From: Oceanospirillaceae bacterium
GTDB taxonomy: Bacteria; Pseudomonadota; Gammaproteobacteria; Pseudomonadales; Balneatricaceae
DNA: 54,676 nt
NCBI GenBank assembly: GCA_024640955.1
Contig: JAHEDZ010000042.1
Location: 160,302-214,977 of the forward strand
Reading direction: 5' to 3'
Part shown: piece after piece, positions 36,441 through 44,011 of the stretch
Layout of the letters: each line of letters opens with the position of its first letter
How positions within the stretch are numbered: the first letter of the stretch is position 1
Notes under the pieces: model-generated
Database searches by the model: none
What the model was told of the DNA's origin: nothing
Seen by the model: the letters and a program-made list of their open reading frames with translations, nothing else
Position numbers and translations under genes: made by a program

Positions 36441-36784
36441 TAGAACGACCTCAATAAGAACAGACTTGCCAAAAGAAATGCGGCCGATGCCGCAGCGGCT
36501 GCGAAGGTTTTCTGATTATCACGCCATTGGAACATCTCCAACGCCATTAGACGTAGACCACCGAACAGATGTACAGCTAACAGAAATACCAAACCAAACT
36601 CGGCCGCTTTGACGACCGGTATTTCTGTCCAGACCAACAACTGATCTAGCTCACCCCGACGTTCAAGTGCTAGTCCCAAGACATACAGATGCAAGGGAAT
36701 AAAGGCAGCAAGGGAGAGCCCGGAGATTCGATGTACAACGTAGGCATACCATAGCGGGTGATTGCGATGTGGTTTTGCTCTCAT
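36440..36784 (-). CDS. SdhC-like cytochrome b membrane subunit
   Basis: 114 residues with three membrane helices. The early HRISGL (His18-Arg-x-Ser-Gly) matches the SdhC family; AVHLFGGLRLMALE in the third helix region is the family's haem-side histidine segment. I start at ATG 36784 (MRAKPHRNH), which overlaps the stop of the preceding gene as ATGA; the longer open frame to 36847 would run into it. Anchors the complex and should pass electrons to quinone. Confidence 0.85.
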   Translation of the reverse strand: MRAKPHRNHPLWYAYVVHRISGLSLAAFIPLHLYVLGLALERRGELDQLLVWTEIPVVKAAEFGLVFLLAVHLFGGLRLMALEMFQWRDNQKTFAAAAASAAFLLASLFLLRSF

Positions 36785-37113
36785 GCAAACACTACCGCGT
36801 AGACTGCGCGGCCTCCTAGAAAAAAGGTGAGAAGACAGAAGCCCCAACTCAAAAGGCTCAAGCTAAAGCCTCTAATACGACCCCACTCATAGGCGATCGA
36901 ACGCAGACCTATGGCACCATGAACTGAGACGCTAGCAACAAAAAGGCCGTAAACAACTGCCCAAAAAAGACTACCTTGCGTCCGGCCTAGTATCTCTTCG
37001 CTCGATAGACCACCCTGTATCGCGTAGATCATCACACCAAGATGTAGAATCACCAACGGAGCCATAATCAGCGCACTGAGTCGCTGGAGAAAATAGAGTC
37101 GAATACTCAGCAT
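36781..37113 (-). CDS. SdhD-like membrane subunit
   Basis: 110 residues, three membrane helices. RLSALIMAPLVILHLGVMIY and VSVHGAIGLRSIAYEWG give two histidines at the places expected for haem/quinone-binding membrane subunits. Starts 2 bp after the iron-sulfur gene stop. The pair of short b-type subunits with SdhB and the flavoprotein forms a complete four-subunit complex. Confidence 0.83.
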   Translation of the reverse strand: MLSIRLYFLQRLSALIMAPLVILHLGVMIYAIQGGLSSEEILGRTQGSLFWAVVYGLFVASVSVHGAIGLRSIAYEWGRIRGFSLSLLSWGFCLLTFFLGGRAVYAVVFA

Positions 37114-37115
37114 GC

Positions 37116-37844
37116 CTACAACTCCCTTTTAAAAACAGCACGAGTCGCCAGGCGTTTAAGACCCGCTATGGAGCGCGTGGGATTTAGTGTATTCGGGCAG
37201 TGTTGCACGCAGCCTTGCTGAGAATGGCAATTTTGGCACCCCCCCTCCCCTGTCACTGCGCGCAGACGCGAGTTCTTGCCGCCATCACGCACATCGTTTT
37301 GCAAAGTCCAAGCGCGGTTCAACGCTGCCGGACCTAGGTAGTCGGGGTTGAGTTCAACCGCATCACAGGAGGCATAACAAACACCGCAATTAATGCACTC
37401 AATGGCAGCATCCGCCTCGATGCGCTCTTTGGTCGCTGGCTGGACGATCTCAATCGCATCCTCGCGCGTCTTTGTCGGTACAAACCGACTCTCGGCGCTA
37501 GTCCACTTATCAAAAAACTCAGACATATCGGTTGCAAGATCTTTGACGACCGGAAGGTTGCGAAGAGGCTCAATGGTGAGTGTATCGCCCTGCAATACCT
37601 TTGAGACGTGCGTGCGGCAAGTCCACCGAGGCTTACCATTCACGGTCATAGCACAAGACCCGCACATTCCCACGCGACAAGCAAAACGATACGAGAGGCT
37701 TGGATCTGCATTGCGCTGGATCCAGGTAACGACATCAAGTACGGTCTGGCTCTCTAGGGCAGGGACATCGAACTCATCAAAGTGTCGACCCCTATCGTCG
37801 CCACGACTTACTTTAACTCGGATAGAGTTGGACCGATCGCCCAT
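37116..37844 (-). CDS. SdhB-like iron-sulfur subunit
   Basis: 242 residues. The [2Fe-2S] domain has CRVGMCGSCAMTVNG followed by C in WTCRTHV. The 4Fe-4S cluster motif is CINCGVCYASC and the 3Fe-4S region is CQNCHSQQGCVQHCPNTLNP, as in SdhB/FrdB. Length is normal. First enzyme gene in the operon; its Shine-Dalgarno (AGGAG) is partly inside an inverted repeat (37854-37882). Confidence 0.9.
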   Translation of the reverse strand: MGDRSNSIRVKVSRGDDRGRHFDEFDVPALESQTVLDVVTWIQRNADPSLSYRFACRVGMCGSCAMTVNGKPRWTCRTHVSKVLQGDTLTIEPLRNLPVVKDLATDMSEFFDKWTSAESRFVPTKTREDAIEIVQPATKERIEADAAIECINCGVCYASCDAVELNPDYLGPAALNRAWTLQNDVRDGGKNSRLRAVTGEGGCQNCHSQQGCVQHCPNTLNPTRSIAGLKRLATRAVFKREL

Positions 37845-37853
37845 CTAGAGACT

Positions 37854-37882
37854 CCTAAAGACATTGAATCAACGTCTTTAGG
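37854..37882 (-). promoter_or_regulatory. Inverted repeat upstream of sdhB-like gene (operator or RBS-sequestering hairpin)
   Basis: Perfect 9-bp arms CCTAAAGAC / GTCTTTAGG with an 11-bp spacer, ending 10 bp before the start codon. On the transcript the right arm includes the beginning of the Shine-Dalgarno TTTAGGAG. Arms of this size and spacing would also fit a LysR-type site. Confidence 0.6.
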
Positions 37883-37946
37883 GTAAATAGTTAGCTTGGC
37901 TTCATCAAACGATAAACCGTAACTACTATGGTAAGGAAATCTTAAG

Positions 37947-38846
37947 CTAACTCTGCAGAGGGCGTGTGATACCGGCCCGTTCAACGACCGTATAGAGTTC
38001 TCTCCACAGAAGCTCAATTAATGTCTGCAACGAGCTATCACGACGATAAAGGACGCCCAGTACCCGGGTGGGTGCGTCAGATCCCAGGTCGACAGTTTTG
38101 AGGCTCTCATGCTCTGGAATTCCAACGCAAGGGTTAGGCAGGATTGAAACCCCGAGGTTATTTCGCACCATCGCACTGACCGCCTCCAAAGTATCAAGCT
38201 CCATGCTCTCGTTGACCCTGATGCCATGTTCGACTAACCACTGATCAACTGTGCGACCCACCCACGCCTTACGCGCGAAGCGAATGAAGGGATAGGTCTC
38301 TAGAATTTCTCGTGCGTCATCCGATTCGACCTGCCCGTTTGCGATGACTACATAGGACTCTTCAGTAAATGGCCGCCAAACTAAATGGTCGTACAATGTC
38401 ATCGGTTCAGTAATCACTGCCGCATCCAAAAAACCTCTGTCGACCTGAGCGTAGAGGTCATCGGACAGTGCTGGATAGAGACGAACATGGAGACGATCAT
38501 TGGCCTCCTGTAGCCGCTTCAGAGCTTTTGGCATCAAACCGCTCATCGACGTCGCAACGGTACCTACGGTAAGATTTTGAACCGCCGCAAGTTCATCAGA
38601 GAGGCTCGGCTTAATACTCTCGTAAACCCGAACCAACTCTCGTACTTTTGGAACGATCGCGTAACCGGTTGGGTTGAGCTCTGGTGGTCGTTTGGTGCGA
38701 TCAAATAGCGAGACTCTAAGCTCATCTTCCAAAGCGCGCATTTGCTGACTGACTGCAGAGGGGGTTAGATACTCAGCCTTTGCCGCTTCCGAAAATGTGC
38801 CCAATTCAGCAATAGCCAAAAAAGTTTTAAAACGACGAATACTCAC
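37947..38846 (-). CDS. LysR-family regulator of the SDH-like/TauE/hydratase operon
   Basis: 299 residues: HTH at about 2-62 (FLAIAELGTFSEAAKAEYLTPS, in two halves) and a LysR substrate domain to about 290. It is upstream of and in the same direction as the sdhB-like gene, 102 bp away, so it probably controls it or is cotranscribed. Effector not known; a dicarboxylate-like molecule would fit the enzymes. Confidence 0.85.
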   Translation of the reverse strand: MSIRRFKTFLAIAELGTFSEAAKAEYLTPSAVSQQMRALEDELRVSLFDRTKRPPELNPTGYAIVPKVRELVRVYESIKPSLSDELAAVQNLTVGTVATSMSGLMPKALKRLQEANDRLHVRLYPALSDDLYAQVDRGFLDAAVITEPMTLYDHLVWRPFTEESYVVIANGQVESDDAREILETYPFIRFARKAWVGRTVDQWLVEHGIRVNESMELDTLEAVSAMVRNNLGVSILPNPCVGIPEHESLKTVDLGSDAPTRVLGVLYRRDSSLQTLIELLWRELYTVVERAGITRPLQS

Positions 38847-38941
38847 AGGCTGCTCATGAACAAGTTAAGTTTTACTTATTTAATCGCAGCCTAAACGAGC
38901 AAATCAACAGAAATAATTAATAAAAAGCCGGAAATGAGGTA

Positions 38942-39832
38942 TCAACACTCGCTACCCGTCAGATAGCGCTGTTTATACATCGCATAAAGAGCAGTCCAAT
39001 CTTTTACTCCGTACCCAGCATCCTGAGCCTCAGAGTAGACCGCGGCAGCGGCTTTGGCAGTGGCCAAAGGCACATCGGCATCGACAGCCATATTTATCGC
39101 CAAATCCAGATCTTTTTTTGCCAGATCAAGCATAAAGTCGGCTTCAATATCGCCTTTGAGCACCTTATTTGGATAGGTCGTTACCAAATGCCCTTTACTC
39201 GCGGGCGTGCCTCCCATGACCTCTATAGCTTTGTCGACACTCAGACCGTATGCCTCAGCAAGAGTGAGAACCTCAGCGGTTAAGGAGTTTAACGCGGTCG
39301 ACATGAGGTTATTGATCGCCTTCATACGCACGCCCATTCCGGGGCCACCACAGTCCTCTATCTCTGAGCCCATACACGCCAAAACTGGACGGGCCTCTTC
39401 AATATCAGCCGCGACACCACCAGCCATAATCAACAGTTTTCCGAGACGAGCGAAATGGGAGGTTCTACCAACGGGAGCATCGATCATTCGTATGCCTCTG
39501 CGGTTCAGCCCTTCTCTAATTTTGTCTGTCTCCCTGGGACTTATTGAGGACATATCTATGACCAAACGATTGCCTCTGAGGGTCTCGACCACACCGCTCT
39601 CACCAAAAAGCACAGATTCTACGATGGATCCGATTGGTAACATCGTGACAACGATATCCGCACCGGACGCAGCTGCAGCCGGTGATTGAGCACCCACACC
39701 GCCATCTGTCTCGAGCTGCTCAACAGCAGCTGGATTAGGATCATATCCAACAACCTCAAATCCACCTTTAACGATATTTGCCGACATAGCACTACCCATA
39801 GTGCCAAGACCGATAAATGCGATGCGTTTCAT
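38942..39832 (-). CDS. Sulfolactaldehyde reductase-like (YihU) dehydrogenase
   Basis: 296 residues of the 3-hydroxyisobutyrate dehydrogenase family: GLGTMGS Rossmann motif, DAPVGRTSHFARLGKLLIMAGG (in parts), GGPGMGVRMKAINNLMSTALN with the catalytic Lys, and KDLDLAI. It resembles E. coli YihU closely along its whole length (VGRTS, MGSE, GGPGMG, INN.MS, TxPNKVL.GD). Arg of VGRTS, Asn and Ser of INNLMS are where YihU contacts the sulfonate. The ATG at 39832 follows GAGAGG; the upstream frame start at 39847 is a TTG. Tartronate semialdehyde or hydroxyisobutyrate are alternative substrates. Confidence 0.82.
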   Translation of the reverse strand: MKRIAFIGLGTMGSAMSANIVKGGFEVVGYDPNPAAVEQLETDGGVGAQSPAAAASGADIVVTMLPIGSIVESVLFGESGVVETLRGNRLVIDMSSISPRETDKIREGLNRRGIRMIDAPVGRTSHFARLGKLLIMAGGVAADIEEARPVLACMGSEIEDCGGPGMGVRMKAINNLMSTALNSLTAEVLTLAEAYGLSVDKAIEVMGGTPASKGHLVTTYPNKVLKGDIEADFMLDLAKKDLDLAINMAVDADVPLATAKAAAAVYSEAQDAGYGVKDWTALYAMYKQRYLTGSEC

Positions 39833-39850
39833 AAAACCTCTCAACAATGC

Positions 39851-41281
39851 TCAATCAGAAAGAGACTGGCTCACAAACTTTGTTTTACAGTAGGCGTCGA
39901 ACCCCTCGATCCCACCCTCGTAACCTATACCACTGTCTTTCATGCCTCCGAATGGTGCCTCTGCTAGGGCTGGAGAGAAGTTATTGACACCAATCCAGCC
40001 AGCCTCTAGGTCATCTGCCACCCGAGTGGCCGTATCAACGTTCGATGTAAATGCGTAGGCTGCCAACCCAAGGTCTAGAACATTGGCTCGTTCAATAACT
40101 TCCGCATAGTCATCAAAAGGAACTACCGGAACTACTGGACCAAAAGGCTCAACATTCATGATCGAAGCATCTTCTGGTATATCCGTTAGCACGGTGGGAT
40201 TAAAGAAATATCCTTTTCGATCCGGCGCATCACCACCAAAGACCACTTTTGCTCCCCGAGCCTTCGCATCAGCGACAAATGCTTTCATTGAATCGACACC
40301 CTTGGCATTTGCCAAAGGCCCCATAGTGGCAGCTGGTGCAAGCCCCTCATCTACATTCAAGTTTTCTATATAAGCAATAAAATGTGACATGAATTCATCA
40401 AATTTCGAGCGCTGAACATAGATCCGACTGACCCCTAAACAGACTTGTCCAGAATTACGAAATTTAAATGCCGCCGTTAATTCCGCCGCCTTTCGAATGT
40501 TCGCGTCTTCGAACACAATCACCGGCGCATGCCCACCCAACTCCATTGTGACGGATTTGAGATATTCCCCGGCGAGCGCGCTCAGCTGTCGACCAACTGG
40601 CACCGATCCTGTTAACGAGACCTTCTTAACGATCGGTGATTTGATAAGCGTTTCAGACACCATTCCTGAATTACCGAATAAAAGATTCAGCACACCTGGC
40701 GGGACGCCTGCATCCTCACAAGCTTTGACTAACCCAACGGCAATGCCCGGCGCTAGTTCAGACGGCTTTACGATCATGGCGCATCCAGCGCCCAGCGCTG
40801 CTGCAATTTTTCGACCGGTCAACACAGCAGGAAAATTCCAAGGCGAGAAGCCCGCAACGACCCCGATAGGCTCTTTTACCGTCGTCTGGCGCATACCTGC
40901 CTCGCGCTGAGGCAGCAAACGCCCGTAGGTCCGAACCGCCTCAGCGGCACACCACTCGAAAGTCTCTACTGTTCTGTCGATTTCTAAAACGGACTCGCTC
41001 AAGGGTTTGCCCTGCTCCAGTGTCATAACCCGAGCCAGCTCACACTTTCGTTCTTCAATTAGACGCGCGGCTCGCTTCAATATCTTGCTACGCTCCCAGG
41101 GAGAGACCGCACGCCAAGTTTCAAAACCGCGTTTCGAGCTATCTAGTGCTGCCTCAACATCCTCTGGCTGTGCTTGCGCAACCTCAGCGACTATCTGCTC
41201 ATTGGCAGGATTGAGGACTGGCTTAGTCTGCTTAGAGTTACTCGGAACCCACTCGCCATCGATGTACAGCTGATGCAACAA
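39851..41281 (-). CDS. NAD(P)-dependent aldehyde dehydrogenase (SSADH/GabD-type)
   Basis: 476 residues of the succinate-semialdehyde dehydrogenase group: VAGFSPWNFPAVLTGRKIA, TGSVPVGRQL, catalytic Glu in MELGGHAP and Cys in NSGQVCLGV, and EPFGPVVPV. In sulfo-Entner-Doudoroff bacteria a close relative oxidises sulfolactaldehyde to sulfolactate. Stops 18 bp before the YihU-like gene, so the two are one operon. The pair could carry DHPS to sulfolactate through the aldehyde. The substrate is inferred. Confidence 0.82.
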   Translation of the reverse strand: MLHQLYIDGEWVPSNSKQTKPVLNPANEQIVAEVAQAQPEDVEAALDSSKRGFETWRAVSPWERSKILKRAARLIEERKCELARVMTLEQGKPLSESVLEIDRTVETFEWCAAEAVRTYGRLLPQREAGMRQTTVKEPIGVVAGFSPWNFPAVLTGRKIAAALGAGCAMIVKPSELAPGIAVGLVKACEDAGVPPGVLNLLFGNSGMVSETLIKSPIVKKVSLTGSVPVGRQLSALAGEYLKSVTMELGGHAPVIVFEDANIRKAAELTAAFKFRNSGQVCLGVSRIYVQRSKFDEFMSHFIAYIENLNVDEGLAPAATMGPLANAKGVDSMKAFVADAKARGAKVVFGGDAPDRKGYFFNPTVLTDIPEDASIMNVEPFGPVVPVVPFDDYAEVIERANVLDLGLAAYAFTSNVDTATRVADDLEAGWIGVNNFSPALAEAPFGGMKDSGIGYEGGIEGFDAYCKTKFVSQSLSD

Positions 41282-41385
41282 CTTAAATTCTCCCCTCGCA
41301 CTTGCACGCCGACTGCGTGCTAACCTTCGCGCCTAGTATTCGCGGGAAGCTCTGAGGGGTACAGTGAATTGTTCTTAAACTAGTG

Positions 41386-42420
41386 TTAAGAGTTTGGACA
41401 GTCGCCCAAGGAGTCACGAAGAACGATAGAGTAAGGAATATTTTCTGGACGAACTTTATGACCGAGCTCAACCGCTTCAAGAAGACGTTCACCCGCCAGC
41501 TCACCCATCAACTTGTGCCGCAGTCGAACGGTTGTGAGGGCCGGCGTAAGAACTTGAGCCATAGCGATATCATCAAAGCCAGTAATAGAGATATCTTCGG
41601 GGACACTGCGTCCCATGATGTGAGCTTGTCTCAGAGCCCCTGCCGCAACAACGTCGTTCGCACAAAAAATACAGGTCAAATCCGAGTGACGCTGCAGCAG
41701 AGTCTCCATCGCGGATGCAGCGAGCTCATGGTTGTACGTCACCTCTATTAACGCATCATTTGCAACTGGAACACCGGCGGCTGCAAATGCATCAAGGGCG
41801 CCCTGTACACGATCCGTCGCTCGGTCATTCCAATCGCGAACACCTGAGAGAACAGCAATCCTCTTATGGCCGCGCGCTAGAATTTCGGCTGCCATTGCTG
41901 CTCCAGCAGAGTAGTTATCAAATCCGATCTGCGGCTCGTCGTTGCTGCTGCGATAGCACCAAGAAAGGCAGTACGGCACTTTGCGAGCCTGGATAAGCTG
42001 ACGAGTTTTATCGTGCCTTGCTGTGCCAATAAGTAGTAGACCCGCTACTCCATGCGCGATAAGACGTTGCACCTGCTGATATTCACGATCTGGATTGTAA
42101 TTGGAGCTGGCAACCAGCAGGGTGATGCTACGCTTATTTAGCCATGTCTGCATAGACTCTATGCCCTCTGCAAAAATCGCATTCTCAAGAGTCGGTACTA
42201 CCGCACCAATCACGTCAGCGCGTCTGCTGGCTAATGCTCTTGCGTTGAGGTCGGGAACATAGCCAAGAACCTCTATCGCTTTCGAAATTTTTTCTGCGGT
42301 CTGCTTTCGTATGCGACCCGGTTGACTAAAAAACCGGGAGACGGTTGCGGTCGAAACCTCAGCCAGACGCGCGACATCCTGAGCCGTTGGGCGAGCTAAA
42401 TTTTCTTTATTCTCTTCCAT
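41386..42420 (-). CDS. LacI/PurR-family repressor of the DHPS transport operon
   Basis: 344 residues: LacI HTH (about 12-62; TAQDVARLAEVSTATVSRFF, then a hinge helix) and a periplasmic-binding-protein-like sensor. It is divergent from the TRAP/hps operon; three canonical LacI sites lie in the gap (42475-42533). It is followed, 104 bp later in the same direction, by the aldehyde dehydrogenase gene. Its likely effector is DHPS or a pathway intermediate. Confidence 0.9.
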   Translation of the reverse strand: MEENKENLARPTAQDVARLAEVSTATVSRFFSQPGRIRKQTAEKISKAIEVLGYVPDLNARALASRRADVIGAVVPTLENAIFAEGIESMQTWLNKRSITLLVASSNYNPDREYQQVQRLIAHGVAGLLLIGTARHDKTRQLIQARKVPYCLSWCYRSSNDEPQIGFDNYSAGAAMAAEILARGHKRIAVLSGVRDWNDRATDRVQGALDAFAAAGVPVANDALIEVTYNHELAASAMETLLQRHSDLTCIFCANDVVAAGALRQAHIMGRSVPEDISITGFDDIAMAQVLTPALTTVRLRHKLMGELAGERLLEAVELGHKVRPENIPYSIVLRDSLGDCPNS

Positions 42421-42474
42421 GGGTGCCCTTCACCTGAAACCGACTTTAAATTCAACAATTTATATCTTACCGAA

Positions 42475-42533
42475 TGCAACCGCTTGCAAGAAACAAATGT
42501 AAGCGGTTGCATTTTTTCGTGTAAGCGCTTGCA
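42475..42533. promoter_or_regulatory. Three phased LacI-family operators
   Basis: TGCAACCGCTTGCA (42475-42488), TGTAAGCGGTTGCA (42498-42511) and TGTAAGCGCTTGCA (42520-42533) each fit TGnAAnCGnTTnCA. Centres are 23 and 22 bp apart, i.e. about two helical turns. The last overlaps a possible -35 TTGCAT for the plus-strand operon. Confidence 0.9.
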
Positions 42534-42600
42534 TTTAGTTTACAGTTAAGACTAAAGTAACTCGGCAGGCAATAAAAAATTCAATAAAACAGGTAGCCGC

Positions 42601-42792
42601 ATGACATCGTTAAAATCTTTGGTTGTTATCTCAGCCGCCCTTTTTGTTGTTTTCTTTTTAAACGTTCTGCTTGGGGCATTCGCAGGAAATGCTTTCCTGT
42701 CGGATGTAGGTGAAGCACTGGTGTTGTTCGCAGCAACGCTTGTGTTCGTTGCAGCAATGCTGGCCGCCGAAAAGCGAGTCAACAACCAATAA
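42601..42792 (+). CDS. Small membrane protein preceding the TRAP binding protein
   Basis: 63 residues with two membrane helices (about 6-27 and 36-55), acidic between them, basic at the C-terminus (EKRVNNQ). First gene after the LacI operators and 13 bp before the binding protein, so its position suggests it is translated with the transporter. I do not recognise a family; a transporter accessory or assembly factor is a guess. Confidence 0.65.
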   Translation: MTSLKSLVVISAALFVVFFLNVLLGAFAGNAFLSDVGEALVLFAATLVFVAAMLAAEKRVNNQ

Positions 42793-42805
42793 CACCCTGA
42801 GGAAA

Positions 42806-43954
42806 ATGATCGTGTCAGATAAAAATAAAATCTTTCAAGAAGAGCGTCGAAACTTTCTTAAACTAGCCGGCTCCGCTGGTTTCACTGCAGCTGTTGTTGC
42901 TGGTGCAGGCGGCATGCTGCTGTCTCCACAGGCTATGGCTCAGACAGCAAAAGAGGAGCGTGATCGCGAGAAAGCCGCTGATCATGTAATGACACTGGCG
43001 ACTGCATACGTGCTCGGAGCCAGCCGCAGCTACCCAATCATGCAGCTCGATGTTAAAGAGAACATCCAAAACGCAACGAACGGTAAGGTGTACGTGAAAC
43101 TTGCTCCGGGCGGCCAGCTTGGCGCGGGTGGTGCACTAGCTCAGAAAGTGCAGAACGGCACCATCCAGTGTGCACAGCACTCTTTGGCTAACTTTGCACC
43201 TTTTGCTCCAGCGGCTGACCTAATCAACCTGCCGTACTTCTGTGGTGCCAACCAAAAATTCACCAACTTGACACAGTCAGATGTGTGGAAAAACACAGTG
43301 CACCCGCTAGTAGAGAAGAACGGTTTCAAAGTTCTGAACTACGTTGTTATCGACCCGCGCGTAGTCGCTGTTCGCAAAGGCGGCAACAAAGTCATCATGC
43401 CTAGCGACCTTGCTGGCGTAAAATTCCGTGTTCCTGGTTCGAAAATGCTGCAGCAGTACTACCGCATGGTCGGCGCAAACCCGACACCTGTTGCTTGGGG
43501 TGAAACACCTTCAGCAATCAAACAGGGTGTTGCTGACGCGCTTGACCCATCAGTCGGCGCGCTGCACGTGTTTGGCTTCAAGGACATTCTGAGCCACGTA
43601 ACCTTCACACAGGCCGTGCCAGATGCCCAGGTATTCTCTGTAAACCTCGAGTGGTTCAACAGCCTTCCTAAAGATGTTCAGGAAGGTATCGAGTTTGCTG
43701 GTGAGATGAACACCCAACAGAACCTAGCGAAGGTTCCTGCAGCACGTGCATTTGCCATGGCAGAGCTGCGCAAGTCTGGTGTTGAATTCCACCAACTGAG
43801 TGCTGCTCAGCTAGCTGAGTGGGAATCGGTGGGCGGTTACCAGAACAGCGACTGGGATGGGTTCAAAGCTGAACTTGCGGGTTCAATGGATGCCTTCAAC
43901 AAGCTCGCTGAAGGCACTATGCAGCAGAGTCGTTTCTACGTTCACGACGCATAA
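42806..43954 (+). CDS. TRAP transporter substrate-binding protein (DctP), HpsKLM-type DHPS uptake
   Basis: 382 residues. A twin-arginine signal, RRNFLKLAGSAGFTAAV, ending AMAQT, precedes the mature binding protein with typical TRAP segments (KVYVKLAPGGQLGAGG and GVKFRVPGSKMLQQYYRMVG split by a few residues; the conserved Arg in KFRVPG contacts carboxylates in the family). The start is ATG 42806, or GTG 42812, which is better spaced from the GAGG. Tat export of a TRAP protein is less usual and implies folding in the cytoplasm. Codon bias indicates high expression. Substrate is inferred from hpsNOP downstream. Confidence 0.9.
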   Translation: MIVSDKNKIFQEERRNFLKLAGSAGFTAAVVAGAGGMLLSPQAMAQTAKEERDREKAADHVMTLATAYVLGASRSYPIMQLDVKENIQNATNGKVYVKLAPGGQLGAGGALAQKVQNGTIQCAQHSLANFAPFAPAADLINLPYFCGANQKFTNLTQSDVWKNTVHPLVEKNGFKVLNYVVIDPRVVAVRKGGNKVIMPSDLAGVKFRVPGSKMLQQYYRMVGANPTPVAWGETPSAIKQGVADALDPSVGALHVFGFKDILSHVTFTQAVPDAQVFSVNLEWFNSLPKDVQEGIEFAGEMNTQQNLAKVPAARAFAMAELRKSGVEFHQLSAAQLAEWESVGGYQNSDWDGFKAELAGSMDAFNKLAEGTMQQSRFYVHDA

Positions 43955-43966
43955 GCTGTCGAACAG

Positions 43967-43992
43967 AACCGGCCCCACGTCGAGGGCCGGTT
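43967..43992 (+). promoter_or_regulatory. Stem-loop between binding protein and membrane subunits
   Basis: 9-bp stem AACCGGCCC / GGGCCGGTT with an 8-base loop, 13 bp after the dctP-type stop. It is followed by TTATATTTT and not by a long T run; it could be a partial terminator or 3' stabiliser giving more binding protein than permease. Confidence 0.7.
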
Positions 43993-44011
43993 ATATTTTC
44001 TGGAGAATACT

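Noticed and set aside
42710-42805. Upstream extension of the DctP-type protein from GTG 42710
   Set aside because: It would overlap the 63-aa gene and put a Cys/Trp-rich stretch before a clear Tat signal; the starts at 42806 or 42812 have a Shine-Dalgarno.
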